Shown here piece after piece: positions 1 to 5,386 of a DNA stretch of 5,386 nucleotides. The notes below the pieces were generated by a model, which saw only the letters and a list, made by a program, of their open reading frames with translations, ran no database searches and was not told the origin of the DNA. Origin of the DNA: Eubacterium sp. (GTDB taxonomy: Bacteria > Bacillota > Clostridia > Lachnospirales > CAG-274); contig JAJBVU010000005.1 of the NCBI GenBank assembly GCA_020859645.1, positions 1 to 5,386 on the forward strand. Direction: 5' to 3'. The position numbers and the translations under genes were made by a program. The stretch's first letter is position 1. Each line of letters opens with the position of its first letter.

Positions 1-1
1 T

Positions 2-925
2 AATGTAATATTGTGTCCCGTTGTGATCCCTCTGCTGCGCAGACTGAAATTCGGTCAGAATGTCAGAGACGATGGGCCGGAAACACACCTTGTTAAAGCA
101 GGAACACCCACTATGGGGGGCATAATGATTCTTTTAAGCCTTCTTCTTTCGTCACTGTTTTTCATTAAGGGAAACTCCGACGGAATTATAGTTCTTTTTA
201 TGACACTGGGCTACGGGATTATAGGCTTTATCGACGACTATATTAAGGTGGTTAAAAAGCGTTCATTAGGGCTCAGGGCGTGGCAGAAAATAGTTTTGCA
301 GCTTGTTGTAACGGGAATTTTCATTTATTACATATATAATTACACAGATATAGGAACAGCGGTTTATGTTCCCTTTATGAAGGGCTTCGAAATCGATTTG
401 GGGGTTTTGTTTATACCCTTTGTAATTTTTGCGGTTTTGGGAACTGTCAACGCCGTTAATTTAACAGACGGTCTTGACGGGCTGGCAAGCGGAGTTACTG
501 TATTGGTCACATTGTTTTTTATGTTTGCGGCGTTAAAGCTTTCAAGCGGCGTTCTGCCTATTGCCGGGGCTGCGGCAGGCTCTCTTTTGGGCTTTCTGCT
601 GTTTAACTCCTACCCGGCTAAGGTTTTTATGGGCGACACGGGCTCACTTGCCTTAGGGGGATTTTTGGCGGCTGTTGCCGTACTTTTTAAGATGCCCCTG
701 TTTTTGATTGTTGTAGGCATAATTTATGTTTTGGAAGCCCTTTCCGTTATTTTACAGGTTGGCTACTTTAAGCTGACCCACGGAAAGAGAATTTTCAAAA
801 TGGCGCCCCTTCACCACCACTTTGAAAAATGCGGCTGGAACGAAACAAAGGTCGTTGCGGTCTTTTATATAATAACTTCAATTGCCGTTTTGGTCGGCTT
901 TTTGGCGGCTGACGGTATTTTCTGA
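2..925 (+). CDS. mraY: Phospho-N-acetylmuramoyl-pentapeptide-transferase, 5' end cut by window edge
   Basis: MraY is an integral membrane enzyme that transfers phospho-MurNAc-pentapeptide from the UDP precursor to undecaprenyl phosphate, making lipid I. The frame is already open at the first full codon (position 2). The visible protein begins next to the family motif RRLKFGQ, so I estimate that about 15-20 N-terminal residues lie outside the window; the TTG at 11 is not a real start. Family landmarks appear in order: TPTMGG near 110-121; the FIDDY motif with the catalytic Asp pair at 233-238; NLTDGLDGL at 458-484; GDTGS at 632-646 with the third conserved Asp at 635-637; and the triple His of HHHFE at 812-820. 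Several hydrophobic segments fit the usual ten-helix fold. The visible 307 residues plus the missing part match the family length of roughly 320 in Firmicutes. It is the first visible gene of a dcw cluster, 12 bp before murD. Identification is secure. Confidence 0.97.
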   Translation, partial: NVILCPVVIPLLRRLKFGQNVRDDGPETHLVKAGTPTMGGIMILLSLLLSSLFFIKGNSDGIIVLFMTLGYGIIGFIDDYIKVVKKRSLGLRAWQKIVLQLVVTGIFIYYIYNYTDIGTAVYVPFMKGFEIDLGVLFIPFVIFAVLGTVNAVNLTDGLDGLASGVTVLVTLFFMFAALKLSSGVLPIAGAAAGSLLGFLLFNSYPAKVFMGDTGSLALGGFLAAVAVLFKMPLFLIVVGIIYVLEALSVILQVGYFKLTHGKRIFKMAPLHHHFEKCGWNETKVVAVFYIITSIAVLVGFLAADGIF

Positions 926-926
926 C

Positions 927-931
927 GGAGG
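927..931 (+). promoter_or_regulatory. Ribosome binding site of murD
   Basis: GGAGG lies 6 nt before the ATG at 938, directly after the mraY stop codon (923-925). The position and spacing support the chosen murD start and suggest that mraY and murD share one transcript. Confidence 0.85.
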
Positions 932-937
932 CAGGTT

Positions 938-2278
938 ATGACAAATTATAAGGATAAAAAGGTGTTGGTCTGCGGCTGTGCAAGAAGCGGCATATCCGCC
1001 GCAAAGCTTTTGGTTAAAAAAGGCGCAGAGGTAACCCTTCAGGATAAAAAGACGGAAAAAGAGTTGGGTTTAAACCTTGATGAGCTTAAGGGAATAACTC
1101 TTTTCTTGGGCGAGAACCCCGATGATATTATAACAGGCTTTGACCTTGTGGTTTTAAGCCCGGGTATTCCGGCGAGCCTTCCCTTTATTTTAAAGGCTAA
1201 GGAAGCAGGCATTGAGGTGATTTCGGAAATAGAGCTTGCCTATACACTTTGCGAAGCACCTGTTGTTGCAATTACGGGTACAAACGGCAAAACCACAACA
1301 ACAGCTCTTACAGGCGAGATTTTCTCTAAGAAATACAAGACAGAAACAGTAGGCAACATAGGTGTGCCCTTTTCGGAAAAGGTTTTAGGCTTAGGAGCAA
1401 ATGACAGGGCGGTAATTGAAAACTCAAGCTTTCAGCTTGAAAACATAAAGACATATAAGCCTGTCTGCGCCGCTGTTTTAAACATAACCCCCGACCATTT
1501 GGACAGACACGGCACTGTCGAAAACTACACAAGGGTTAAGGAAAATGTTTTCAAGAATATGACCGAGGATAACTTCCTTATTTTAAACGCCGAGGACGAA
1601 GCAACCCTTAAAATGGCTGACAAGACAAAGGCGAAGGTTTACTTTTTCTCTTCGGAAAAGAAGGTTGAGGGCGTTTGGTCAGACGAAAAAAGCATTTACG
1701 TTAATATGTTGGGCTTGTCGGAAAAGCTCATTGACATTGACGAAATGAATATTTTGGGAAAGCACAATGTTGAAAACGCTATGGCGGCTGCGGCTTTGGG
1801 GCTTTGCGGCGGCGTTGAAATCGATTTAATAAGACAGACCTTAAGAGAGTTTAAGGCTGTTGAACACAGAATAGAATTTGTTGTTACAAAAAACGGCGTA
1901 GACTATTATAATGACAGCAAGGGAACAAACCCCGACGCAGCTATTAAAGCGGTTTATGCTATGAAAAAGCCCATTTGCCTTATAGGCGGCGGCTATGACA
2001 AACACTCGGACTACGCCGAGTGGGTAGCCACATTTAAGGGCAGAGTTAAATATTTGGCGCTTATAGGGGCAGTTAAGCTTGACATAAAAGCAGAATGCGA
2101 CAGACAGGGCTTTTCAGACTATGAGCTTTTCGATACATTCGAAGAAGCCGTTTCAGCCTGTAAAAACAAGGCGGAAGAGGGAGACTGCGTTCTTTTGTCA
2201 CCTGCCTGCGCAAGCTGGGATATGTTTAAGAGCTATGAGCAGAGAGGAGAAATCTTCAAAGACTTAGTCAGGAGTTGA
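938..2278 (+). CDS. murD: UDP-N-acetylmuramoyl-L-alanine--D-glutamate ligase
   Basis: MurD is the cytoplasmic ATP-dependent ligase that adds D-glutamate to UDP-MurNAc-L-alanine, the second amino acid of the peptidoglycan stem peptide. At 446 residues it has the normal length. The N-terminal Rossmann-like domain (about 1-95) carries GCARSGIS near residues 13-20. The central ATPase domain has the P-loop GTNGKTTT at 114-121, the SSFQLE segment at 163-168, NITPDHLDRH at 182-191, and Lys201 at the position of the lysine that is carbamylated in this family. The C-terminal ligase domain shows EHR at 309-311, NDSKGTNPDA from 325, and SPACASWDMF at 421-430. All expected catalytic signatures are present. 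One small oddity is Asn162 before SSFQLE, where I recall a hydrophobic residue as usual. The ATG start at 938 has a GGAGG site 6 nt upstream. The stop overlaps the region of the ftsW start, which supports co-translation. Confidence 0.97.
   Translation: MTNYKDKKVLVCGCARSGISAAKLLVKKGAEVTLQDKKTEKELGLNLDELKGITLFLGENPDDIITGFDLVVLSPGIPASLPFILKAKEAGIEVISEIELAYTLCEAPVVAITGTNGKTTTTALTGEIFSKKYKTETVGNIGVPFSEKVLGLGANDRAVIENSSFQLENIKTYKPVCAAVLNITPDHLDRHGTVENYTRVKENVFKNMTEDNFLILNAEDEATLKMADKTKAKVYFFSSEKKVEGVWSDEKSIYVNMLGLSEKLIDIDEMNILGKHNVENAMAAAALGLCGGVEIDLIRQTLREFKAVEHRIEFVVTKNGVDYYNDSKGTNPDAAIKAVYAMKKPICLIGGGYDKHSDYAEWVATFKGRVKYLALIGAVKLDIKAECDRQGFSDYELFDTFEEAVSACKNKAEEGDCVLLSPACASWDMFKSYEQRGEIFKDLVRS
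2270..2274 (+). promoter_or_regulatory. Ribosome binding site that decides the ftsW start
   Basis: AGGAG inside the last codons of murD directly abuts the TTG at 2275, which is too close for that codon to be used. It lies 9 nt before the in-frame TTG at 2284, a normal spacing. This favours 2284 as the ftsW initiation codon. Confidence 0.6.
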
Positions 2279-2283
2279 ATAAT

Positions 2284-3462
2284 TTGGCAGACACAACCTT
2301 AACAAGACGGAGAACCACGGGAACATCATCGGGAACGTCATCAAGAGCTTCAAAATCGAATAATGATCAAAAAGGCGAAAGACTTATAATAGGCTCGGTG
2401 GATTTTATAATTCTGTTTGTAGTGCTTCTTCTTGTTATAATAGGTACTATAATGATTTTTTCCGCCAGCTATTATTCAGCAGGAAACAACGAAGCTTTTA
2501 ACTATGACATTTATTACTTTTTGAAAAAGCATTTGACCTATCTTGCCGTTGGTATGATAGCTATGATTATTCTTGCAAACTATAATTATAAGGGGCTTAA
2601 GCCTTTTCTGCCTGTAGCTTACGGGGCTTCCCTTGTGTTTTTGGTGCTTGTTTTGATTTTCGGTACTGAAATAAACGGCGCAAAAAGATGGCTTTGGTTT
2701 TTTCAGCCCTCTGAGGTTGCAAAGCTTGCCCTTATACTTTTTCTGTCAAGCTATATAGATGAAAACAAAAACATTTTGACAACTCCAAAGGGATTTGTAA
2801 GATGTATTGCAATAGTGTGCGTTCCCACAGGCTTAATAGCTATCGAAAATCTTTCAACGGCTATAGTTACATTCGCCATAGGTATGGGTATTCTGTTTAT
2901 AGGTACGCCCAACAAGAGATTTTTCCTTCCCTTTATTCCCTTAGGGGGGTTGGGGCTTTTGGCAGGTATTGCGGTGGCTTCGTTCAGACTTGAAAGAATA
3001 AAGGCATGGCTTAACCCCTTTGACTACGCCCAAGACACAGGCTATCAGGCTGTTCAGTCATTTTACGCCATAGCCTCCGGCGGTTTCTTGGGGCTGGGCT
3101 TAGGCCACAGCCGTCAAAAGCTGGGGTATATTCCCGAAGCACACAACGACATTATTTTCTCGATTTTGTGTGAGGAGCTTGGCTTTTTCGGAGCCGCTAT
3201 TGTTATAATTCTTTTTATGATACTTATTTGGAGAGTTATAAGGGTGTCAATGCTTGCGGATACTGAGTTCGGGGTTCTTACAGCCGGAGGAATTATTGTT
3301 ATGATAGGCATTCAGGTAATAATGAACATAGCCGTTGTTACCAATACCATGCCCAATACGGGTATTCCTCTTCCCTTTATAAGCTACGGCGGAACCTCAC
3401 TTATAATAATGCTTATATCTATGGGCATAGTTCTCAATATTTCCAAATATCAAAAAGTTTAG
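2284..3462 (+). CDS. ftsW: SEDS-family septal peptidoglycan glycosyltransferase FtsW/SpoVE
   Basis: This is a polytopic membrane protein of the SEDS family (FtsW, RodA, SpoVE), which polymerises lipid II into glycan strands together with a class B penicillin-binding protein. From the TTG at 2284 it has 392 residues. A polar Arg/Ser/Thr-rich cytoplasmic tail of about 38 residues precedes roughly ten hydrophobic segments. Family signatures include NGAKRW at 131-136 followed by PSEVAKL at 142-148, a long extracytoplasmic loop with DTGYQAVQS, PEAHNDIIF with Asp289 at the position of the essential SEDS aspartate, and PFISYGGTS from 364. The location after mraY-murD fits FtsW, or its sporulation paralogue SpoVE, rather than RodA; sequence alone does not separate the first two. 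No ATG occurs before the first membrane segment, so a TTG start is required. The TTG at 2275, overlapping the murD stop, is the alternative. The last 13 codons are partly duplicated downstream. Confidence 0.94.
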   Translation: MADTTLTRRRTTGTSSGTSSRASKSNNDQKGERLIIGSVDFIILFVVLLLVIIGTIMIFSASYYSAGNNEAFNYDIYYFLKKHLTYLAVGMIAMIILANYNYKGLKPFLPVAYGASLVFLVLVLIFGTEINGAKRWLWFFQPSEVAKLALILFLSSYIDENKNILTTPKGFVRCIAIVCVPTGLIAIENLSTAIVTFAIGMGILFIGTPNKRFFLPFIPLGGLGLLAGIAVASFRLERIKAWLNPFDYAQDTGYQAVQSFYAIASGGFLGLGLGHSRQKLGYIPEAHNDIIFSILCEELGFFGAAIVIILFMILIWRVIRVSMLADTEFGVLTAGGIIVMIGIQVIMNIAVVTNTMPNTGIPLPFISYGGTSLIIMLISMGIVLNISKYQKV

Positions 3463-3508
3463 ACTTGATGAGGGAGTTTATTTCCGAATTTCAGAAAGTA
3501 TAGACTTG
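3421..3508 (+). repeat. Diverged tandem duplication of the ftsW 3' end
   Basis: Unit 1 (3421-3467, 47 bp) covers the last 13 codons of ftsW, its TAG stop and the next five bases. Unit 2 (3468-3508, 41 bp) starts directly after it. Without gaps, 3438-3470 and 3479-3511 agree at 28 of 33 positions. Unit 2 is 6 bp shorter, about the length of two codons. Read in the matching frame, unit 2 gives ISEFQKV-stop against ISKYQKV-stop in ftsW: two substitutions (Lys to Glu, Tyr to Phe) and two silent changes. Both units end in TAGACTTG. This looks like an old tandem duplication, or the remnant of a second ftsW-like tail, that now lies outside the gene. Confidence 0.75.
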
Positions 3509-3534
3509 ACGGCTGACTTTTTGTAGGCTATAAT
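3506..3534 (+). promoter_or_regulatory. Housekeeping (sigma-A type) promoter of yajC-rnz
   Basis: The -35 element TTGACG (3506-3511) and the -10 element TATAAT (3529-3534) are separated by exactly 17 bp. The match is 5/6 and 6/6 to the vegetative consensus, and the position is 48 bp before the yajC start. Transcription should begin near 3541. An AT-rich stretch follows the -10 box. The -35 lies at the very end of the duplicated ftsW tail. I see no terminator between ftsW and this promoter, so readthrough from the cell-wall genes may also occur. Confidence 0.85.
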
Positions 3535-3570
3535 TAAAAAAGTAAGTTTAAATGCAGTTAATAAACGAAT

Positions 3571-3574
3571 GGAG
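3571..3574 (+). promoter_or_regulatory. Ribosome binding site of yajC
   Basis: GGAG lies 8 nt before the ATG at 3583. The in-frame GTG at 3574 overlaps this site, so it cannot be served by it. ATG 3583 is therefore the better start. Confidence 0.75.
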
Positions 3575-3582
3575 TGAATAAA

Positions 3583-4056
3583 ATGATTTTAACTTTAATT
3601 AGCGGCGATCTTAACGGAAGTCTTGCCGGTGCGGCTGAAGCAGCTACGGAAGCTGCCGCAGAGGCTGCCACAACAGCAAGCGGACAGGCGGCTCAAAGCT
3701 CGGGAGGCTTCGGTCCTATGTTTTGGATTATTTATATCGTAGGTCTTTGCCTTCTCTTCTATTTCTTTGCTATCAGACCCAATAAGAAGAGAGAAGCCGA
3801 AAGACAAGCTGTTAAAGAAAGCATTAAATTAGGTGACTGGGTTGTTACAACCGGCGGTCTTTACGGCAAGGTTGTAAACGTTTACGAAAGTGAATTTATG
3901 GTTGAGTTCGGTACAAACAAGAGCATAACCATTCCCGTAAGAAAAGAAGAAATTTTAGGCGTTAAAGAACCCAATCTTTCAAATGCTCCGGCTCCCGTAT
4001 CAGCTGAAGAGGTTGCCGACGAGCCTAAAAAGAAAAAGAAATTCGGGCTGTTCTGA
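3583..4056 (+). CDS. yajC: Preprotein translocase accessory subunit YajC with Ala-rich N-terminal extension
   Basis: YajC is a small single-span membrane protein that associates with SecDF and the SecYEG channel in protein export. The protein has 157 residues from ATG 3583, longer than the usual 85-115. Residues 1-45 are a low-complexity extension rich in Ala, Glu, Thr, Ser and Gly, probably outside the membrane. One transmembrane helix spans about 46-66 and is followed by the family motif RPNKKR, whose basic residues place the C-terminus in the cytoplasm. The core domain carries LGDWVVTTGGLYGKV (GG at 91-92) and a VRKEEILGV segment. A charged tail ends in five lysines and FGLF. The gene has its own promoter and ribosome site, and its TGA stop overlaps the rnz ATG by one base. 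Its usual neighbours (secD, secF, tgt) are absent here. The assignment rests on the membrane segment and the GG-x-x-G motif region. Confidence 0.9.
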   Translation: MILTLISGDLNGSLAGAAEAATEAAAEAATTASGQAAQSSGGFGPMFWIIYIVGLCLLFYFFAIRPNKKREAERQAVKESIKLGDWVVTTGGLYGKVVNVYESEFMVEFGTNKSITIPVRKEEILGVKEPNLSNAPAPVSAEEVADEPKKKKKFGLF

Positions 4057-4970
4057 TGCTTGATGCAGCGCTTTTGGGAACAGGCGGTATGATGCCCTTG
4101 CCCGACAGGTGGCTCACTTCCCTGCTTTTACGCCTAAACGGCAGAATGATTTTGTTGGACTGCGGCGAAGGCACTCAAATTACGGCAAAGCTTCTGGGCT
4201 GGGGCTTTAAAAATATAGATGTCATTCTTATAACCCATTTTCATGCAGACCATATTTCGGGCTTGCCGGGTATGCTTTTGGCAATAGGCAACTCCGACAG
4301 AACAGAGCCCTTGACCATAATAGGACCAAAGGGGCTTGAAAGGGTTGTGACGGGGTTAAGAACAATTGCACCTGAGCTTCCCTATGAGGTTATTCTTAAG
4401 GAAATCGATACTAACTTTTTCGAGACGGAGATTATAGGCTTAAAGGTTAAGGCGCTTAGGCTTAACCACAGAATAACCTGCTACGGCTATTCCTTTGAGC
4501 TGCCTCGAAAGGGCAAGTTTTCACCGGAAAGGGCTAAAGAAAACGATATACCCCTGAAATACTGGTCAAAGCTTCAGAAAGAGGACAGCGTTATTACCGA
4601 TGAGGGTCGGCTTTTGACCTCCGATATGGTTTTAGGCCCTGACAGAAAGGGGCTTAAGCTTTGCTATACAACGGATACACGGCCTACAGCGGAAATTCCC
4701 GATTTCATAAGAGGAGCAGATCTGTTTATATGTGAAGGAATGTATTCAGACCCGGAAAAGCTTTCAAGCCTTAAGGAAAAGAAGCATATGCTTTTTTCGG
4801 AAGCGGCGAGCCTTGCCAAGGCAGGAGAGGTTAAGGAAATGTGGCTGACACATTACAGCCCTGCCCTTATGAACCCAAGAGCCGAAGTGGGAGAGGCAAG
4901 AAAAATCTTCCCCAACACAAAGGCGGCTAAGGACAGGTTTCATACCACACTGAAATTCATTGACGAATAA
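4056..4970 (+). CDS. rnz: Ribonuclease Z (tRNA 3' processing endonuclease)
   Basis: RNase Z is a cytoplasmic metallo-beta-lactamase-fold endonuclease that cuts tRNA precursors after the discriminator base, mainly those lacking an encoded CCA. At 304 residues it has the normal length of the short, homodimeric form. The start of the fold shows LLDCGEGTQ near residues 33-41, typical of RNase Z. The zinc motif HFHADH is at 61-66, with further metal ligands expected at His138 (NHRITCYGY), Asp207 (TDTRP) and His266 (LTHYSP). Between them lies the family segment with LGPDRKGLK, and KKHMLFSEAA appears before the last motif. All expected ligands are present, so the enzyme should be active. It starts at the ATG within TGATG, shared with the yajC stop, and has no clear ribosome site of its own, so translational coupling is likely. 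A strong terminator follows the stop codon by a few bases. A more distant MBL-fold hydrolase is unlikely given the DCGEGTQ and TDTRP motifs. Confidence 0.94.
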   Translation: MLDAALLGTGGMMPLPDRWLTSLLLRLNGRMILLDCGEGTQITAKLLGWGFKNIDVILITHFHADHISGLPGMLLAIGNSDRTEPLTIIGPKGLERVVTGLRTIAPELPYEVILKEIDTNFFETEIIGLKVKALRLNHRITCYGYSFELPRKGKFSPERAKENDIPLKYWSKLQKEDSVITDEGRLLTSDMVLGPDRKGLKLCYTTDTRPTAEIPDFIRGADLFICEGMYSDPEKLSSLKEKKHMLFSEAASLAKAGEVKEMWLTHYSPALMNPRAEVGEARKIFPNTKAAKDRFHTTLKFIDE

Positions 4971-4973
4971 CTT

Positions 4974-5007
4974 TGGGAGTGCTGTACTCTGCGGCACTCC
5001 CATTTTT
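4974..5007 (+). terminator. Intrinsic terminator after rnz
   Basis: GGGAGTGC (4975-4982) pairs perfectly with GCACTCCC (4994-5001). The stem can extend inward through G-U, G-C, G-U and A-U pairs to a three-base loop, and outward by one A-T pair. Five T residues follow at 5003-5007. This is a textbook Rho-independent terminator that ends the yajC-rnz transcript. Confidence 0.93.
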
Positions 5008-5069
5008 GAAATTTTTACTTAATTTTATTTTTTTATAAACATTGAAACAGGTAAAACGTATATATATGT

Positions 5070-5079
5070 AAGGCGGTGA
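5070..5079 (+). promoter_or_regulatory. Strong Shine-Dalgarno site of the sigma factor gene
   Basis: AAGGCGGTGA differs at one base from AAGGAGGTGA, the complement of the 16S rRNA 3' end, and ends 4 nt before the ATG at 5084. It fixes the start of the downstream gene. The AT-rich leader between 5008 and 5069 holds no promoter that I can call with confidence. Confidence 0.85.
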
Positions 5080-5083
5080 ACAA

Positions 5084-5386
5084 ATGACCGAACAAATACC
5101 CGATACATTCGAAAACAAAACGGATATTCAGATTGTCAATTCTGTTTTAAGCGGCAGAAAGGATGATTTTTCCGAGATTATAAGACGCTATAAAAGTCTT
5201 GTTTTTTCGGTTATTCACCGTATGACAAACGATCCTCACGAGGCTGACGATATAGCCCAGGAGGTCTTTATAAAGATATATAAAAATTTGAATAAATATA
5301 ACCAGGAGTTCAAGTTTGCTACGGGGGTTAAAAGAATTACCGCAAACCATATTAATGCCTTAAGACGGAACAAGCGGCAGAAAACA
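5084..5386 (+). CDS. ECF-type sigma-70 family RNA polymerase sigma factor, 3' end outside window
   Basis: The first 101 codons of a sigma-70 family gene are visible, and the frame is open to the window end. After about 17 polar residues, region 2 runs from about 20 to 100. It includes FSEIIRRYKSLVFSVIHRM (29-47) and EADDIAQEVFIKIYKNL (53-69), the helix that contacts core RNA polymerase; DDIAQEVF is highly characteristic of ECF sigma factors. Next comes FKFATGVKRITANHINALRRNKR (76-98), corresponding to region 2.4, which reads the -10 element. Here the Trp that normally follows Thr in the T-W-L signature is Gly81, and the segment after Asn88 seems one residue short. Region 4, and any anti-sigma gene downstream, lie outside the window, so the ECF group and regulon cannot be given. 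The ATG at 5084 follows a near-perfect ribosome site, and the rnz terminator separates the gene from the upstream unit. Confidence 0.88.
   Translation, partial: MTEQIPDTFENKTDIQIVNSVLSGRKDDFSEIIRRYKSLVFSVIHRMTNDPHEADDIAQEVFIKIYKNLNKYNQEFKFATGVKRITANHINALRRNKRQKT

Noticed and set aside
11..13. TTG as the start of mraY
   Set aside because: The frame continues upstream to the window edge and the N-terminal family sequence is incomplete, so the true start lies outside the window.
1326..1532. Open frame on the minus strand inside murD
   Set aside because: It lies fully within a well-supported gene on the other strand, has no ribosome site or family motif, and its protein is Cys/Leu-rich antisense sequence.
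2802..2993. Second + strand frame inside ftsW
   Set aside because: It lies within the SEDS coding region in another frame and has no recognisable domain.
3468..3503. Tiny 11-codon frame starting ATG after ftsW
   Set aside because: It is explained as the duplicated ftsW tail, and no ribosome site precedes it at usable spacing.
3463..3528. Terminator between ftsW and yajC
   Set aside because: Only weak TTTC/GAAA pairing is present, with no GC-rich stem followed by a T tract.
3509..3557. Possible third copy of the ftsW-tail unit
   Set aside because: Only short AT-rich matches remain and they need several gaps, so the resemblance is not better than chance by eye.
4764..5003. Minus-strand frame across the rnz end and terminator
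   Set aside because: It overlaps the conserved C-terminal RNase Z motifs and the terminator, and shows no signals of its own.
5043..5060. ECF-type promoter TGAAAC with CGTA
   Set aside because: The spacing is 8 bp, about half of what ECF promoters need.

Overview
The window reads as chromosomal DNA of a low-to-moderate-GC Firmicute, most likely a member of the Clostridia. All six recognisable genes lie on the + strand. They are closely packed, have purine-rich ribosome binding sites close to consensus, and encode Firmicutes-type housekeeping proteins. I cannot name a genus from the sequence.

Positions 2-3462 are part of a dcw (division and cell wall) cluster. It starts with mraY, which is cut at its 5' end by the window edge, followed by murD and ftsW/spoVE. 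MraY makes lipid I, MurD adds D-Glu to the UDP-MurNAc-L-Ala precursor, and the FtsW/SpoVE SEDS protein polymerises lipid II at the septum. The genes are 12 bp apart (mraY-murD) or nearly touching (murD-ftsW), so they are probably one transcript. In most Firmicutes murG follows ftsW, but here the cluster stops.

The junction at 3421-3582 is the most distinctive stretch. The last 47 bp around the ftsW stop are followed directly by a diverged tandem copy that is 6 bp shorter. The end of that copy supplies the -35 element of a near-consensus housekeeping promoter (TTGACG, 17 bp, TATAAT). This promoter serves a second unit of yajC (Sec translocase accessory protein with an alanine-rich N-terminal extension) and rnz (ribonuclease Z, tRNA 3' end maturation). 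The two genes overlap by one base (TGATG) and are probably translationally coupled. The unit closes with a strong intrinsic terminator at 4974-5007.

After an AT-rich leader, a sigma-70 family gene of ECF type starts at 5084 behind a near-perfect Shine-Dalgarno sequence. It runs off the window end after 101 codons, so only region 2 is visible, and its region 2.4 looks atypical.

I see no tRNA or rRNA gene, CRISPR array, insertion sequence, phage gene or defence system, and nothing here is a wholly new system. The points worth a second look are the duplication and promoter at the ftsW-yajC junction, the break in dcw order, and the unusual sigma region 2.4.
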